A stretch of DNA of 5,690 nucleotides from Phycisphaerales bacterium. Lineage in GTDB: Bacteria > Planctomycetota > Phycisphaerae > Tepidisphaerales > Tepidisphaeraceae. Positions 1 to 4,864 of the stretch are shown here, in pieces. Location: contig JAQGHP010000514.1 in assembly GCA_028288775.1 (NCBI GenBank), forward strand, positions 1 through 5,690. The letters are read 5' to 3'. A program made the translations under genes and the position numbers. Position 1 is the stretch's first letter. Every line of letters begins with the position of its first letter. Below the pieces are notes generated by a model. The model was not told where the DNA came from, ran no database searches, and saw nothing but the letters and a program-made list of their open reading frames with translations.

Positions 1-772
1 CGTAGCGCACGACATCGAGCCAGTGTCGGCCCCAGCATTCGCCGTAGGCGGTGGAGGCGAGCAAGCGGTCGATGACCTTCTCAAAACCCTGGGGGGACTC
101 ATCTGAAAGAAATGCGTCGATCTCCTCGGGCGTGGGGGGAAGGCCGGTCAGATCAAACGTCGCCCTTCGGATGAGCGTGCGCTTGTCTGCGGGCTTGACG
201 GGGGCGAGCCCTTTTTCTTCCATCTTCGCGAGCACGAACTGATCGATCGGCCCATGGGCCCAGCCCTCATGCTTCACGGCGGGCGGCGCGGTCTCCTTTG
301 GCGGTTGGAAGCACCAAAACTTGGCCGCGACTTCCGCCGGATTGCCTGGCCCGGCGGAGGCGATCGCGGTGACTTCCGTGCGGGGGTCGGGCGCGCCCTG
401 CTTCACCCACTGCACCAGGTCGGCAATTTGGGAATCGTCCAGCTTGTGCTTGGGGGGCATCTGAAAATCGGGGTCGGTCCACCGAACGGCATGAATGAGC
501 GGGCTGTTGTCCGGATCGCCTGGAACGATCGCGGGCTTCTTCGATTTGCCGCCGAGCAGAAGGCCGGGGCGGGAATCGAGACGGAACTCCGCCTTGATCG
601 CTTCGGCCTTGGCGCTATGGCAGGAATAGCAGCGGTCCGCAAAGAGCGGGCGGATCTTCGCTTCGAAAAACTCGGTTCCTTCGGACGGCGCGGAGGAATC
701 GGCAGCCAGGGATGGTGCGGCGGCGATAAGGACCGCGAGCAGCGAAACAGGAAAATTCTGATTAAGCGACAT
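1..772 (-). CDS. Planctomycete cytochrome-type protein (PSCyt1 + start of DUF1549), N-terminal part, truncated by window edge
   Basis: The reading frame stays open from the ATG at 772 to the left edge (257 codons, no stop). Residues 1-24 look like a Sec signal peptide: a short polar start, hydrophobic residues 8-20, and a likely cleavage after SLAA, so the protein should be exported. Residues 35-107 match the PSCyt1 (planctomycete cytochrome C) domain, with haem motif CYSCH at 48-52 and an MPP at 105-107 that could supply the distal Met ligand. FWCFQPP at 152-158 and GPIDQFVLAKMEEKGL at 174-189 lead into PSCyt2/DUF1549, with its typical LIRRATFDLTGLPPTPEEID at 200-219. Full-length relatives usually continue into DUF1553; that part lies outside the window. 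The substrate of these proteins is not established; roles in polysaccharide use or redox chemistry have been suggested. No Shine-Dalgarno is visible before the start. The gene is divergent from the esterase-like gene. Confidence 0.93.
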   Translation of the reverse strand, partial: MSLNQNFPVSLLAVLIAAAPSLAADSSAPSEGTEFFEAKIRPLFADRCYSCHSAKAEAIKAEFRLDSRPGLLLGGKSKKPAIVPGDPDNSPLIHAVRWTDPDFQMPPKHKLDDSQIADLVQWVKQGAPDPRTEVTAIASAGPGNPAEVAAKFWCFQPPKETAPPAVKHEGWAHGPIDQFVLAKMEEKGLAPVKPADKRTLIRRATFDLTGLPPTPEEIDAFLSDESPQGFEKVIDRLLASTAYGECWGRHWLDVVRY

Positions 773-1127
773 GTGTATTGTGATTGTAGCACCACTTCAC
801 TTCCGGCATGCGGACACATGAGTGGTACGCGAGGGCCAAACTCCCGTTCATTGCTTAGCCCGGCTGGGCTCATTGCATTATATCGGCGCGGCCGGGGGGT
901 GTTGATGAACGCCCGGCCCGCACGGCTTGCTTCGTAATGTCTTCCCATGGCGATGTTTGCCTCACCAGGCCGGTTGAAAAGCGCCGCGTGGCTGCCCTGG
1001 TGTTTCGCGTTTGGCGGTTTGAATTACGTCTTGGGCAATTTCCCTGCTTCCGGCATTCCAGTTGCCGCAATTGTATCGGGCTCGACGCGCGTCGCTGGCG
1101 GAGCCCTTCTTTGCAAGGGAGCTGTAT
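773..1127. other. Divergent intergenic region, 355 bp
   Basis: No gene is convincing here. On the minus strand a TACAAT (783-788) lies 10 bp upstream of the cytochrome gene start, but no matching -35 is visible and the leader would be almost absent. Two GC-rich inverted repeats are present: AGCCC/GGGCT around a 4-nt loop (857-870), and GGCCGGG (890-896) with CCCGGCC (912-918) around a 15-nt loop. Neither is followed by a T run, so they are poor intrinsic terminators. No convincing -35/-10 pair is visible for the esterase gene. Short reading frames here on both strands lack recognisable domains or good ribosome-binding sites. Confidence 0.5.
1115..1121 (+). promoter_or_regulatory. Ribosome-binding site deciding the esterase start
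   Basis: AAGGGAG lies 6 nt before the ATG at 1128. The frame is open further upstream to a TTG at 1062, but the extra 22 residues resemble no family sequence and that TTG has no Shine-Dalgarno. This site therefore supports 1128 as the start. Confidence 0.65.
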
Positions 1128-2480
1128 ATGCCATCCGAAAACAAGGTCCTCGATCTTCTTCATAACGCGGTCCACCCCGCCGAGGGGTTCCGGGACGATT
1201 TTGACCCGTTGCTGCGGGCGATCGGCGATTGCAGGTTCGTGCTCATCGGCGAGGCGTCGCACGGCACGCACGAATTCTACCGGCTCCGGGCGGAACTGAC
1301 CCGGCGACTCATCACCGAAAAGGGGTTTCATGCGGTGGTCGTCGAGGCGGACTGGCCGGATGCCTACCGGGTCAACCGCTATGTAAGGGGGTTCGCCGAC
1401 GACGGCGACGCCACGGAGGCGCTCGACGACTTCAAGCGATTCCCCCAGTGGATGTGGCGCAACGCGGACGTGCTCGATTTCGTCGGCTGGCTGCGCGAAT
1501 TCAACGACGGGCGGCGGGGGGACGACCAAAAGGCGGGCTTCTACGGAATGGACCTGTACAGCCTGCACGCGTCGATCCGGGCGGTGATTGATTTCCTCGA
1601 CACCATCGACCACTCCGCGGCGACCCGGGCGCGGTATCGCTATTCCTGCTTCGACCATTTCGGGGAAGACCCTCAGGCGTACGGCTACGCCGCGGCGTTC
1701 GACCTCGACAGCTCGTGCCAGCAGCAGGCGGTGCAGGAGCTTGTGGAACTGCGGCAGCGCGCCGCGGAGTTCGCCCGCCGCGACGGCCGGGCGGCGGACG
1801 ACGAGCTGTTCTACGCCGAGCAGAACGCCCGGGTGGTGGCCAACGCCGAGCGCTACTACCGGTCCATGTTCGAGAGACGCATTTCGTCCTGGAACCTGCG
1901 CGACCGGCACATGGTCGAGACCTTGCAGTTGCTCACGGAGTTTTTCGACCGGCGGGTGGGGCGCTCGAAGTTCGTGGTGTGGGCGCACAACTCACACCTG
2001 GGCGATGCGCGGGCGACCGAAGTGGGCGAGCACGGGGAACTCAACGTCGGGCAATTGGTGCGGGAAGCGTGGGGCGAAGAAGCGTTCAACATCGGCTTCA
2101 GCACGTACACCGGAACCGTGACCGCGGCGAGCGATTGGGACGCCCCCGCCGAGCGAAAGGCCGTGCGCCCGGCGCTGGCGGGCAGCTACGAAGCGATGTT
2201 TCACGAACTGGCCGTACCGCGATTTTTACTGCTCATGCGCGGCGGGGGAACGAGCAGGGAGGTGCTCGAGGCCCTGCGTGAGCCGCGATTGGAAAGGGCG
2301 ATCGGCGTGATCTATCGGCCGGAAACGGAACGGATCAGCCATTACTTTCAGGCCCGTTTGGCCGACCAGTTTGACGCGATGATCCATATTGACCAAACCC
2401 GCGCCGTCGAGCCCCTCGAACGGACGGCGGCAGCGAAAGCACCGCGGGCGGAGGAAGAGACGTATCCCGCGGGCGTGTGA
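1128..2480 (+). CDS. Erythromycin esterase family protein (PF05139)
   Basis: This is a complete 450-residue protein, close to the usual family length. Family motifs are clear: VLIGEASHGTHEFYRLR at 38-54 (E42, H45), VVVEADWPDAYRVNRYV at 71-87 (E73), SWNLRDRHM at 254-262, and VVWAHNSHLGDAR at 283-295 (H287, H290). These Glu and His residues correspond to the active-site set of EreA/EreB-type enzymes, so the protein should be catalytically competent. No signal peptide or membrane segment is seen, so it is probably cytoplasmic. EreA and EreB open the macrolide lactone ring, but many chromosomal members of PF05139 have no shown macrolide activity, so resistance should not be assumed. Some relatives are fused to a phosphoribosyltransferase domain; this one stands alone. 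The tail (about 430-450) is Ala/Glu-rich and probably disordered. Nested palindromes begin 45 bp after the stop. Confidence 0.93.
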   Translation: MPSENKVLDLLHNAVHPAEGFRDDFDPLLRAIGDCRFVLIGEASHGTHEFYRLRAELTRRLITEKGFHAVVVEADWPDAYRVNRYVRGFADDGDATEALDDFKRFPQWMWRNADVLDFVGWLREFNDGRRGDDQKAGFYGMDLYSLHASIRAVIDFLDTIDHSAATRARYRYSCFDHFGEDPQAYGYAAAFDLDSSCQQQAVQELVELRQRAAEFARRDGRAADDELFYAEQNARVVANAERYYRSMFERRISSWNLRDRHMVETLQLLTEFFDRRVGRSKFVVWAHNSHLGDARATEVGEHGELNVGQLVREAWGEEAFNIGFSTYTGTVTAASDWDAPAERKAVRPALAGSYEAMFHELAVPRFLLLMRGGGTSREVLEALREPRLERAIGVIYRPETERISHYFQARLADQFDAMIHIDQTRAVEPLERTAAAKAPRAEEETYPAGV

Positions 2481-2524
2481 GCCGGACCGCGCGGGTGCGT
2501 GACCGTTTCGGCAGTGTCATTTCT

Positions 2525-2562
2525 CCCTCCTCCGGTACTCCGGGGGAGGGCAGGGGTGGGGG
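2525..2562 (+). repeat. Palindromic repeat, left copy (G-rich on + strand)
   Basis: This is a 38-bp unit whose first part folds on itself: CCCTCCTCCGG (2525-2535) can pair with CCGGGGGAGGG (2540-2550) around TACT, with one non-Watson-Crick position. It is followed by more G runs. The same unit occurs inverted at 2638-2675 with 32 of 38 positions identical. G runs at 2542-2546, 2548-2550, 2553-2556 and 2558-2562 form a tight G-quadruplex motif with loops of 1, 2 and 1 nt. It sits 45 bp past the esterase stop and could block transcription or protect the mRNA 3' end, but no T run follows the hairpin. It resembles the REP-like palindromes scattered between genes in many GC-rich bacteria. Confidence 0.8.
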
Positions 2563-2576
2563 CGAGAAGGCTCATA

Positions 2577-2626
2577 GGTTCAAGAGCTGCAGGGTCCAAG
2601 AGTTTATGCTCTTGAACCCTTGAACC
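2577..2626. repeat. Stem-loop built from repeated GGTTCAAGAG / CTCTTGAACC units
   Basis: The spacer between the two palindromic copies is itself an inverted repeat. GGGTCCAAGAG (2592-2602) pairs with CTCTTGAACCC (2609-2619) with one mismatch around the loop TTTATG. Outside it, GGTTCAA (2577-2583) pairs perfectly with TTGAACC (2620-2626). The two left arms are near-copies of each other, and on the right TTGAACCC occurs twice in tandem (2612-2619 and 2620-2627). It looks like short-unit duplication more than a protein-binding site. Confidence 0.75.
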
Positions 2627-2637
2627 CTCCCGGCAAG

Positions 2638-2675
2638 CCCCCTCCCTAACCCTCCCCCGGGGTACCGGTGGAGGG
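2638..2675 (-). repeat. Palindromic repeat, right copy (inverted)
   Basis: This is the inverted partner of 2525-2562 (32/38 identical). Internally CCCTCCCCCGG (2650-2660) pairs with CCGGTGGAGGG (2665-2675), with one mismatch. Its C runs (2638-2642, 2644-2646, 2650-2652, 2654-2658) give a G-quadruplex motif on the minus strand with loops of 1, 3 and 1 nt. The two copies are therefore mirror images in fold and in G-quadruplex strand. Confidence 0.8.
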
Positions 2676-2806
2676 AATTGCAGGCAGGGCACCAGAAGCG
2701 GCACGCACCCGGACGGAAAGCGTTCCGGTTTCCCCGATGCGGCAACCGCCCAGCGGCCGTTACGCTGAGCAACGGCTTGCAAGCCCACTAGCAGGAAGGA
2801 CGGCCC
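2676..2806 (+). promoter_or_regulatory. Upstream region of the small membrane protein gene, with 12-bp palindrome
   Basis: No clear -35/-10 pair is visible. Two inverted repeats overlap just before the ribosome-binding site: GCCGTT (2756-2761) with AACGGC (2771-2776), and a perfect 12-bp palindrome GGCTTGCAAGCC (2774-2785). They share three bases, so as RNA only one could form at a time. An operator or leader hairpin is possible but unproven. AGGAAGGA at 2793-2800 is a strong Shine-Dalgarno, 6 nt from the ATG at 2807. Confidence 0.4.
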
Positions 2807-3340
2807 ATGAGCGAAGTCTCCATCATCGAAGAAGAAGAGGTGCTCTACGACGAGGTCCCCGAGTCGCTGGACATCGTACCCGCGGCGGGGGTGATCGCGG
2901 TGGGCCTGGGGATATTGGGAATGGTGCTCTATCCATTCCCCGCGCTCTCGGTGATTAGCGAGTACCTCGGCCGCGGCGGAACGATCCCCGACCGCGGCGC
3001 GATCAACACCTTCGGGTTGATCGCATCCTCGCTTGGCATCCTCCTGTCGCTCATGGCGCTCTTCGGCGGAATGGGCTGCATGCACCTGCGCGCCTGGGCA
3101 CGCCCGGTCATGCTGGCGTACGGCGTGATGAGCGTGGCGCTGGGGATCGCGGGGTTGTGCTTTTTCGTGGTCGCGGTGTTTGCCGCGGGAGAGCCCGGGG
3201 GGCTGCCGCACTTCACGTACCGAGTGGAAGCGTTTCCGGTTTGGGCGGGATGCTTTGTGGGGGGAGTTTACGGTGCGGGGGTTTTGTGGGTGATGAATTG
3301 GAAGAAGGTGCGGGAAGGGTTTGAGAAGAGGGGGACGTAG
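2807..3340 (+). CDS. Small integral membrane protein with four predicted helices, function unknown
   Basis: This 177-residue protein is not one I recognise. The N-terminus (1-22) is strongly acidic, with EEEE at 8-11, and is probably cytoplasmic. Four hydrophobic segments follow at about 23-45, 66-90, 100-127 and 143-163, rich in Gly and Ala with several GxxxG-like spacings. The short C-terminal tail is basic (NWKKVREGFEKRGT). The acidic start, four-helix core and basic end suggest a compact inner-membrane protein with both ends in the cytoplasm; there are no obvious catalytic residues. The start is well supported by the strong ribosome-binding site at 2793-2800. The gene is flanked by repeats on both sides and points toward yqgE, with no partner gene in an operon. 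Its stop codon lies inside a heptamer repeat tract, so the C-terminus may have been altered by repeat insertion. Confidence 0.8.
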   Translation: MSEVSIIEEEEVLYDEVPESLDIVPAAGVIAVGLGILGMVLYPFPALSVISEYLGRGGTIPDRGAINTFGLIASSLGILLSLMALFGGMGCMHLRAWARPVMLAYGVMSVALGIAGLCFFVVAVFAAGEPGGLPHFTYRVEAFPVWAGCFVGGVYGAGVLWVMNWKKVREGFEKRGT

Positions 3341-3357
3341 GCAGTAGGCGATAGGCA
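3337..3357 (+). repeat. Heptamer tandem repeat, consensus RTAGGCR, three units
   Basis: Three adjacent 7-mers are seen: GTAGGCA (3337-3343), GTAGGCG (3344-3350) and ATAGGCA (3351-3357), followed by a degenerate GAGGGGA. The TAG stop of the membrane protein gene is part of the first unit. Heptamer tracts of this type are known as STRR sequences in cyanobacteria, and similar ones occur elsewhere. Confidence 0.7.
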
Positions 3358-3524
3358 GAGGGGAACTGAATTCAAAATGCAAAAGTCAAAATGCGGAGCG
3401 GCGGGAGGGTGGACCTACGGTCCGACCGCTACGCGGTGAGGACAATCCGCTTTATTTCGTTTTGCCTTTTGCCACTTTGACTTGAGTGCGTTAGGCACAA
3501 CGCAGTTCACACGTTCCATCAAGC
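3341..3524. terminator. Gap between convergent genes; candidate bidirectional terminator
   Basis: The membrane protein gene (+) and yqgE (-) converge here. The right side has T-rich sequence after TCCGC (3446-3450), and the left side is A-rich, so transcripts from either strand would pass a GC-rich folded core and then a U-rich stretch. The U tracts are interrupted, so this would be an imperfect intrinsic terminator. Between 3481 and 3524 nothing else is recognisable. Confidence 0.4.
3372..3480. repeat. 109-bp imperfect inverted repeat with heptamer ends and twin hairpins inside
   Basis: The left arm is heptamers TCAAAAT (3372-3378), GCAAAAG (3379-3385) and TCAAAAT (3386-3392). The right arm reads the same way on the other strand: TCAAAGTG, then CAAAAGG (complement of CCTTTTG, 3465-3471) and CAAAACG (complement of CGTTTTG, 3458-3464). 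GCGGA (3393-3397) and TCCGC (3446-3450) extend the pairing. The centre has two adjacent small hairpins, GGACC/GGTCC (3411-3423) and ACCGC/GCGGT (3425-3437), each with the loop TAC. No protein is encoded and no target-site duplication is visible at the ends. Confidence 0.65.
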
Positions 3525-4076
3525 CTAATTGACGGTCGGATCATCCGGTATTCGCTTCGGATCGAGCCACGGGAACGTGGTGCGGAGCGAGATGGCCCGT
3601 CGGAGCTTGGTCCAGAGATCTTCGGCGCTCGAAAAGACGTCCTGAGGTCTGGCGGGGGAAGCGAGCCAGGCGCCGGACTCGATTTCTTCCTCAAGTTGCC
3701 CGGGGCTCCACCCGGCGTGGCCGACGAAAAATTTCGCGTCTTCGCGATCGTGCGAAACCAGTTCCTCGAACGCCTCGCGGTCGGTGGAAAAGTAGACGCC
3801 CTCCACGACTTCCATCTGCGCCAGAGATTCCTGCGCATGCACCGCCATAAGCGGCCCCTCGCACGGCCCGCCCTGATACAGCGACGCGTCCGTTTCGCAC
3901 GGCGCTTCACTCACCTGCTCCCACACGTCCTGCATGCTCGTCTCCAGCGGGCGGTTGAGGATCAGGCCCAGCGCGCCCTCCTCGTTGTGCTGGACGATCA
4001 ACACCACCGACCGCGCAAAATTCGGGTCGGTGAGCTGCGGCGAAGAGATCAGTAACTGTCCTTGAAGCGATTTCAT
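3525..4076 (-). CDS. yqgE: YqgE/AlgH family protein (UPF0301, DUF179)
   Basis: This is a 183-residue protein of normal family length. Diagnostic stretches are the start MKSLQGQLLISSPQLTDPNF (1-20), SVVLIVQHNEEGALGLILNR (23-42), YQGGP (67-71) and FFVGHAGWSPGQLEEEIESG (116-135). The start at 4076 is chosen because the family begins right at this LxGxLLIS motif; the frame is open 30 codons further upstream, but that extension resembles no family sequence. The ribosome-binding site is poor: an AAAAGGAA lies too far upstream (4093-4100). The molecular role of YqgE is unknown. The AlgH name comes from a link with alginate gene regulation in Pseudomonas, which need not hold here. No signal peptide is seen, so it is cytoplasmic. 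It lies 151 bp downstream of trmL on the same strand and may be co-transcribed, although it has a possible promoter of its own. Confidence 0.94.
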   Translation of the reverse strand: MKSLQGQLLISSPQLTDPNFARSVVLIVQHNEEGALGLILNRPLETSMQDVWEQVSEAPCETDASLYQGGPCEGPLMAVHAQESLAQMEVVEGVYFSTDREAFEELVSHDREDAKFFVGHAGWSPGQLEEEIESGAWLASPARPQDVFSSAEDLWTKLRRAISLRTTFPWLDPKRIPDDPTVN

Positions 4077-4083
4077 CGGTCGT

Positions 4084-4122
4084 CTCGATGCGTTCCTTTT
4101 AACTCGATGCGTGCCGTTTATA
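4084..4122 (-). promoter_or_regulatory. Possible yqgE promoter element and leader direct repeat
   Basis: On the minus strand TATAAA (4117-4122) could be a -10 box, but no good -35 is seen at the right distance. Transcription from it would start near 4110. Between there and the start codon the 10-mer ACGCATCGAG occurs twice exactly (4103-4112 and 4084-4093), 19 bp apart, on nearly the same face of the helix. This could be an operator pair or chance. Confidence 0.3.
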
Positions 4123-4227
4123 CCGTCGCATAGGACCGGTCGCGGCCAGCGTACGCGTAGGACCATTGTACTCCCGCGCGCGGCTTTGTGCCGACTGGCG
4201 ATTGTGCTGCCTGGCCGACCGTGGGAA

Positions 4228-4704
4228 TCAGGCGCTTTTCACCCGGCCCAGTGCCGCATAGAGGCCGATCCCGACGGCGGTGGACAGGTTCAGGCAGCGC
4301 TCGCCCCGAACCTGTGGAATGCGCACGCAGCGCTCGGCGAATCGTTCGAGCAGTCGGTCGCTGAGCCCATGCGTTTCGCTGCCGAAGAGCAGCCAGTCGT
4401 CGCCGGCGAAATCCGCGTCCCAATGGCCGCGGCCGGCCTTGCTGGAGAAGAGCCAGAACCGCCCGCCCGCCGCGGCGTGGAAGAATGCCTCCTCATCATC
4501 ATGCACGGTGAGCTGGAGTCGCGGCCAATAGTCCATGCCGCTGCGTTTGAGATTACGGTCGCTCAAGACAAACCCCATCGGCCGGACCAAATGCAACTGC
4601 GCCCCCGTGGCGACACACAGCCGCCCGATATTGCCCGTATTGGGCGCGATCTGCGGCTGCATCAACACCACCTTCAACCCGTGCGGCGGAAGAATCACCG
4701 ACAT
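4228..4704 (-). CDS. trmL: tRNA (cytidine/uridine-34 2'-O-)methyltransferase, SPOUT family
   Basis: This 158-residue protein has the short single-domain length of TrmL/CspR enzymes. All three SPOUT motifs are present: QPQIAPNTGNIGRLCVATGA (16-35), LLFGSETHGL (105-114) and IPQVRGERCLNLSTAVGIGL (129-148). The last two form the trefoil-knot SAM pocket. LKRSGMDYWPRL (52-63) matches the family's conserved Asp-Tyr-Trp region. The E. coli enzyme methylates the 2'-hydroxyl of the wobble nucleotide in two leucine tRNAs; the same role is inferred here. The knot motif has ERCLNLS where E. coli-type proteins have a Ser-Arg-Ser-Leu-Asn-Leu-Ser form. Start 4704 is the last possible ATG before the conserved core and has no Shine-Dalgarno. 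The gene is divergent from alaS and upstream of yqgE on the same strand. Confidence 0.95.
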   Translation of the reverse strand: MSVILPPHGLKVVLMQPQIAPNTGNIGRLCVATGAQLHLVRPMGFVLSDRNLKRSGMDYWPRLQLTVHDDEEAFFHAAAGGRFWLFSSKAGRGHWDADFAGDDWLLFGSETHGLSDRLLERFAERCVRIPQVRGERCLNLSTAVGIGLYAALGRVKSA

Positions 4705-4864
4705 ATCCGACGCATTGGAACGCCACGCAGGGATCGCGACAAGCGACCAGCGCGACCCTGTCCGGCGCGAACCGGACGGTCCGCCGCTTTTCCATCGCCT
4801 CAGCCCGCTTGATGCACCCCTTGCGTTCGTCCATAATCCCGCACCTTTTACAAACAGAACACCA
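4705..4864. other. Divergent trmL-alaS intergenic region with inverted repeat
   Basis: A perfect hairpin GTCCGG (4760-4765) / CCGGAC (4772-4777) with a 6-nt loop lies between the two genes, overlapping a second short dyad, CGGAC/GTCCG (4773-4783). The motif GCGAC occurs three times at 4736-4740, 4743-4747 and 4752-4756. All of this would lie in the trmL leader if transcription begins near the alaS promoter. No trmL promoter is convincing. Confidence 0.35.
4809..4837 (+). promoter_or_regulatory. Candidate sigma-70-type promoter of alaS
   Basis: TTGATG (4809-4814) matches four of six consensus -35 positions, and CATAAT (4832-4837) matches five of six -10 positions, separated by exactly 17 bp. 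The predicted start, near 4844, leaves a leader of about 20 nt without a Shine-Dalgarno. Its position directly before alaS adds support. Confidence 0.5.

Noticed and set aside
254..937. Long open frame on the + strand opposite the cytochrome-type gene
   Set aside because: Its antisense partner has a signal peptide, haem motif and DUF1549 motifs; the + frame has no recognisable domain and is a GC-rich shadow.
947..1165. Possible 72-residue small protein on + before the esterase
   Set aside because: No ribosome-binding site, overlaps the well-supported esterase start, and has no recognisable features.
870..1988. 372-residue open frame on the - strand across the esterase gene
   Set aside because: It mirrors the esterase codons on the opposite strand; composition is Arg/Val/Pro-rich without domain signals, whereas the + frame carries all family motifs.
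2348..3382. 344-residue open frame on the - strand over the repeat block and membrane protein gene
   Set aside because: It reads through the palindromic repeats, giving a PTPALPRSTGGG-type sequence that is a common artefact of translating such repeats, and it is antisense to a gene with a strong start signal.
3337..3480. CRISPR-like array made of the heptamer repeats
   Set aside because: Units are 7 bp with no unique spacers of constant length, and there are no cas genes in the window.
4077..4227. A tRNA or other structured RNA gene in the trmL-yqgE gap
   Set aside because: No cloverleaf, T-loop or CCA-type end could be found; only short dyads such as TACGCGTA at 4152-4159.
4553..4834. 93-residue open frame on the - strand overlapping the start of trmL; considered as a leader peptide or frameshifted trmL N-terminus
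   Set aside because: TrmL is already full length from 4704, the extra residues match nothing known in the family, and the second half is a shifted reading of trmL.
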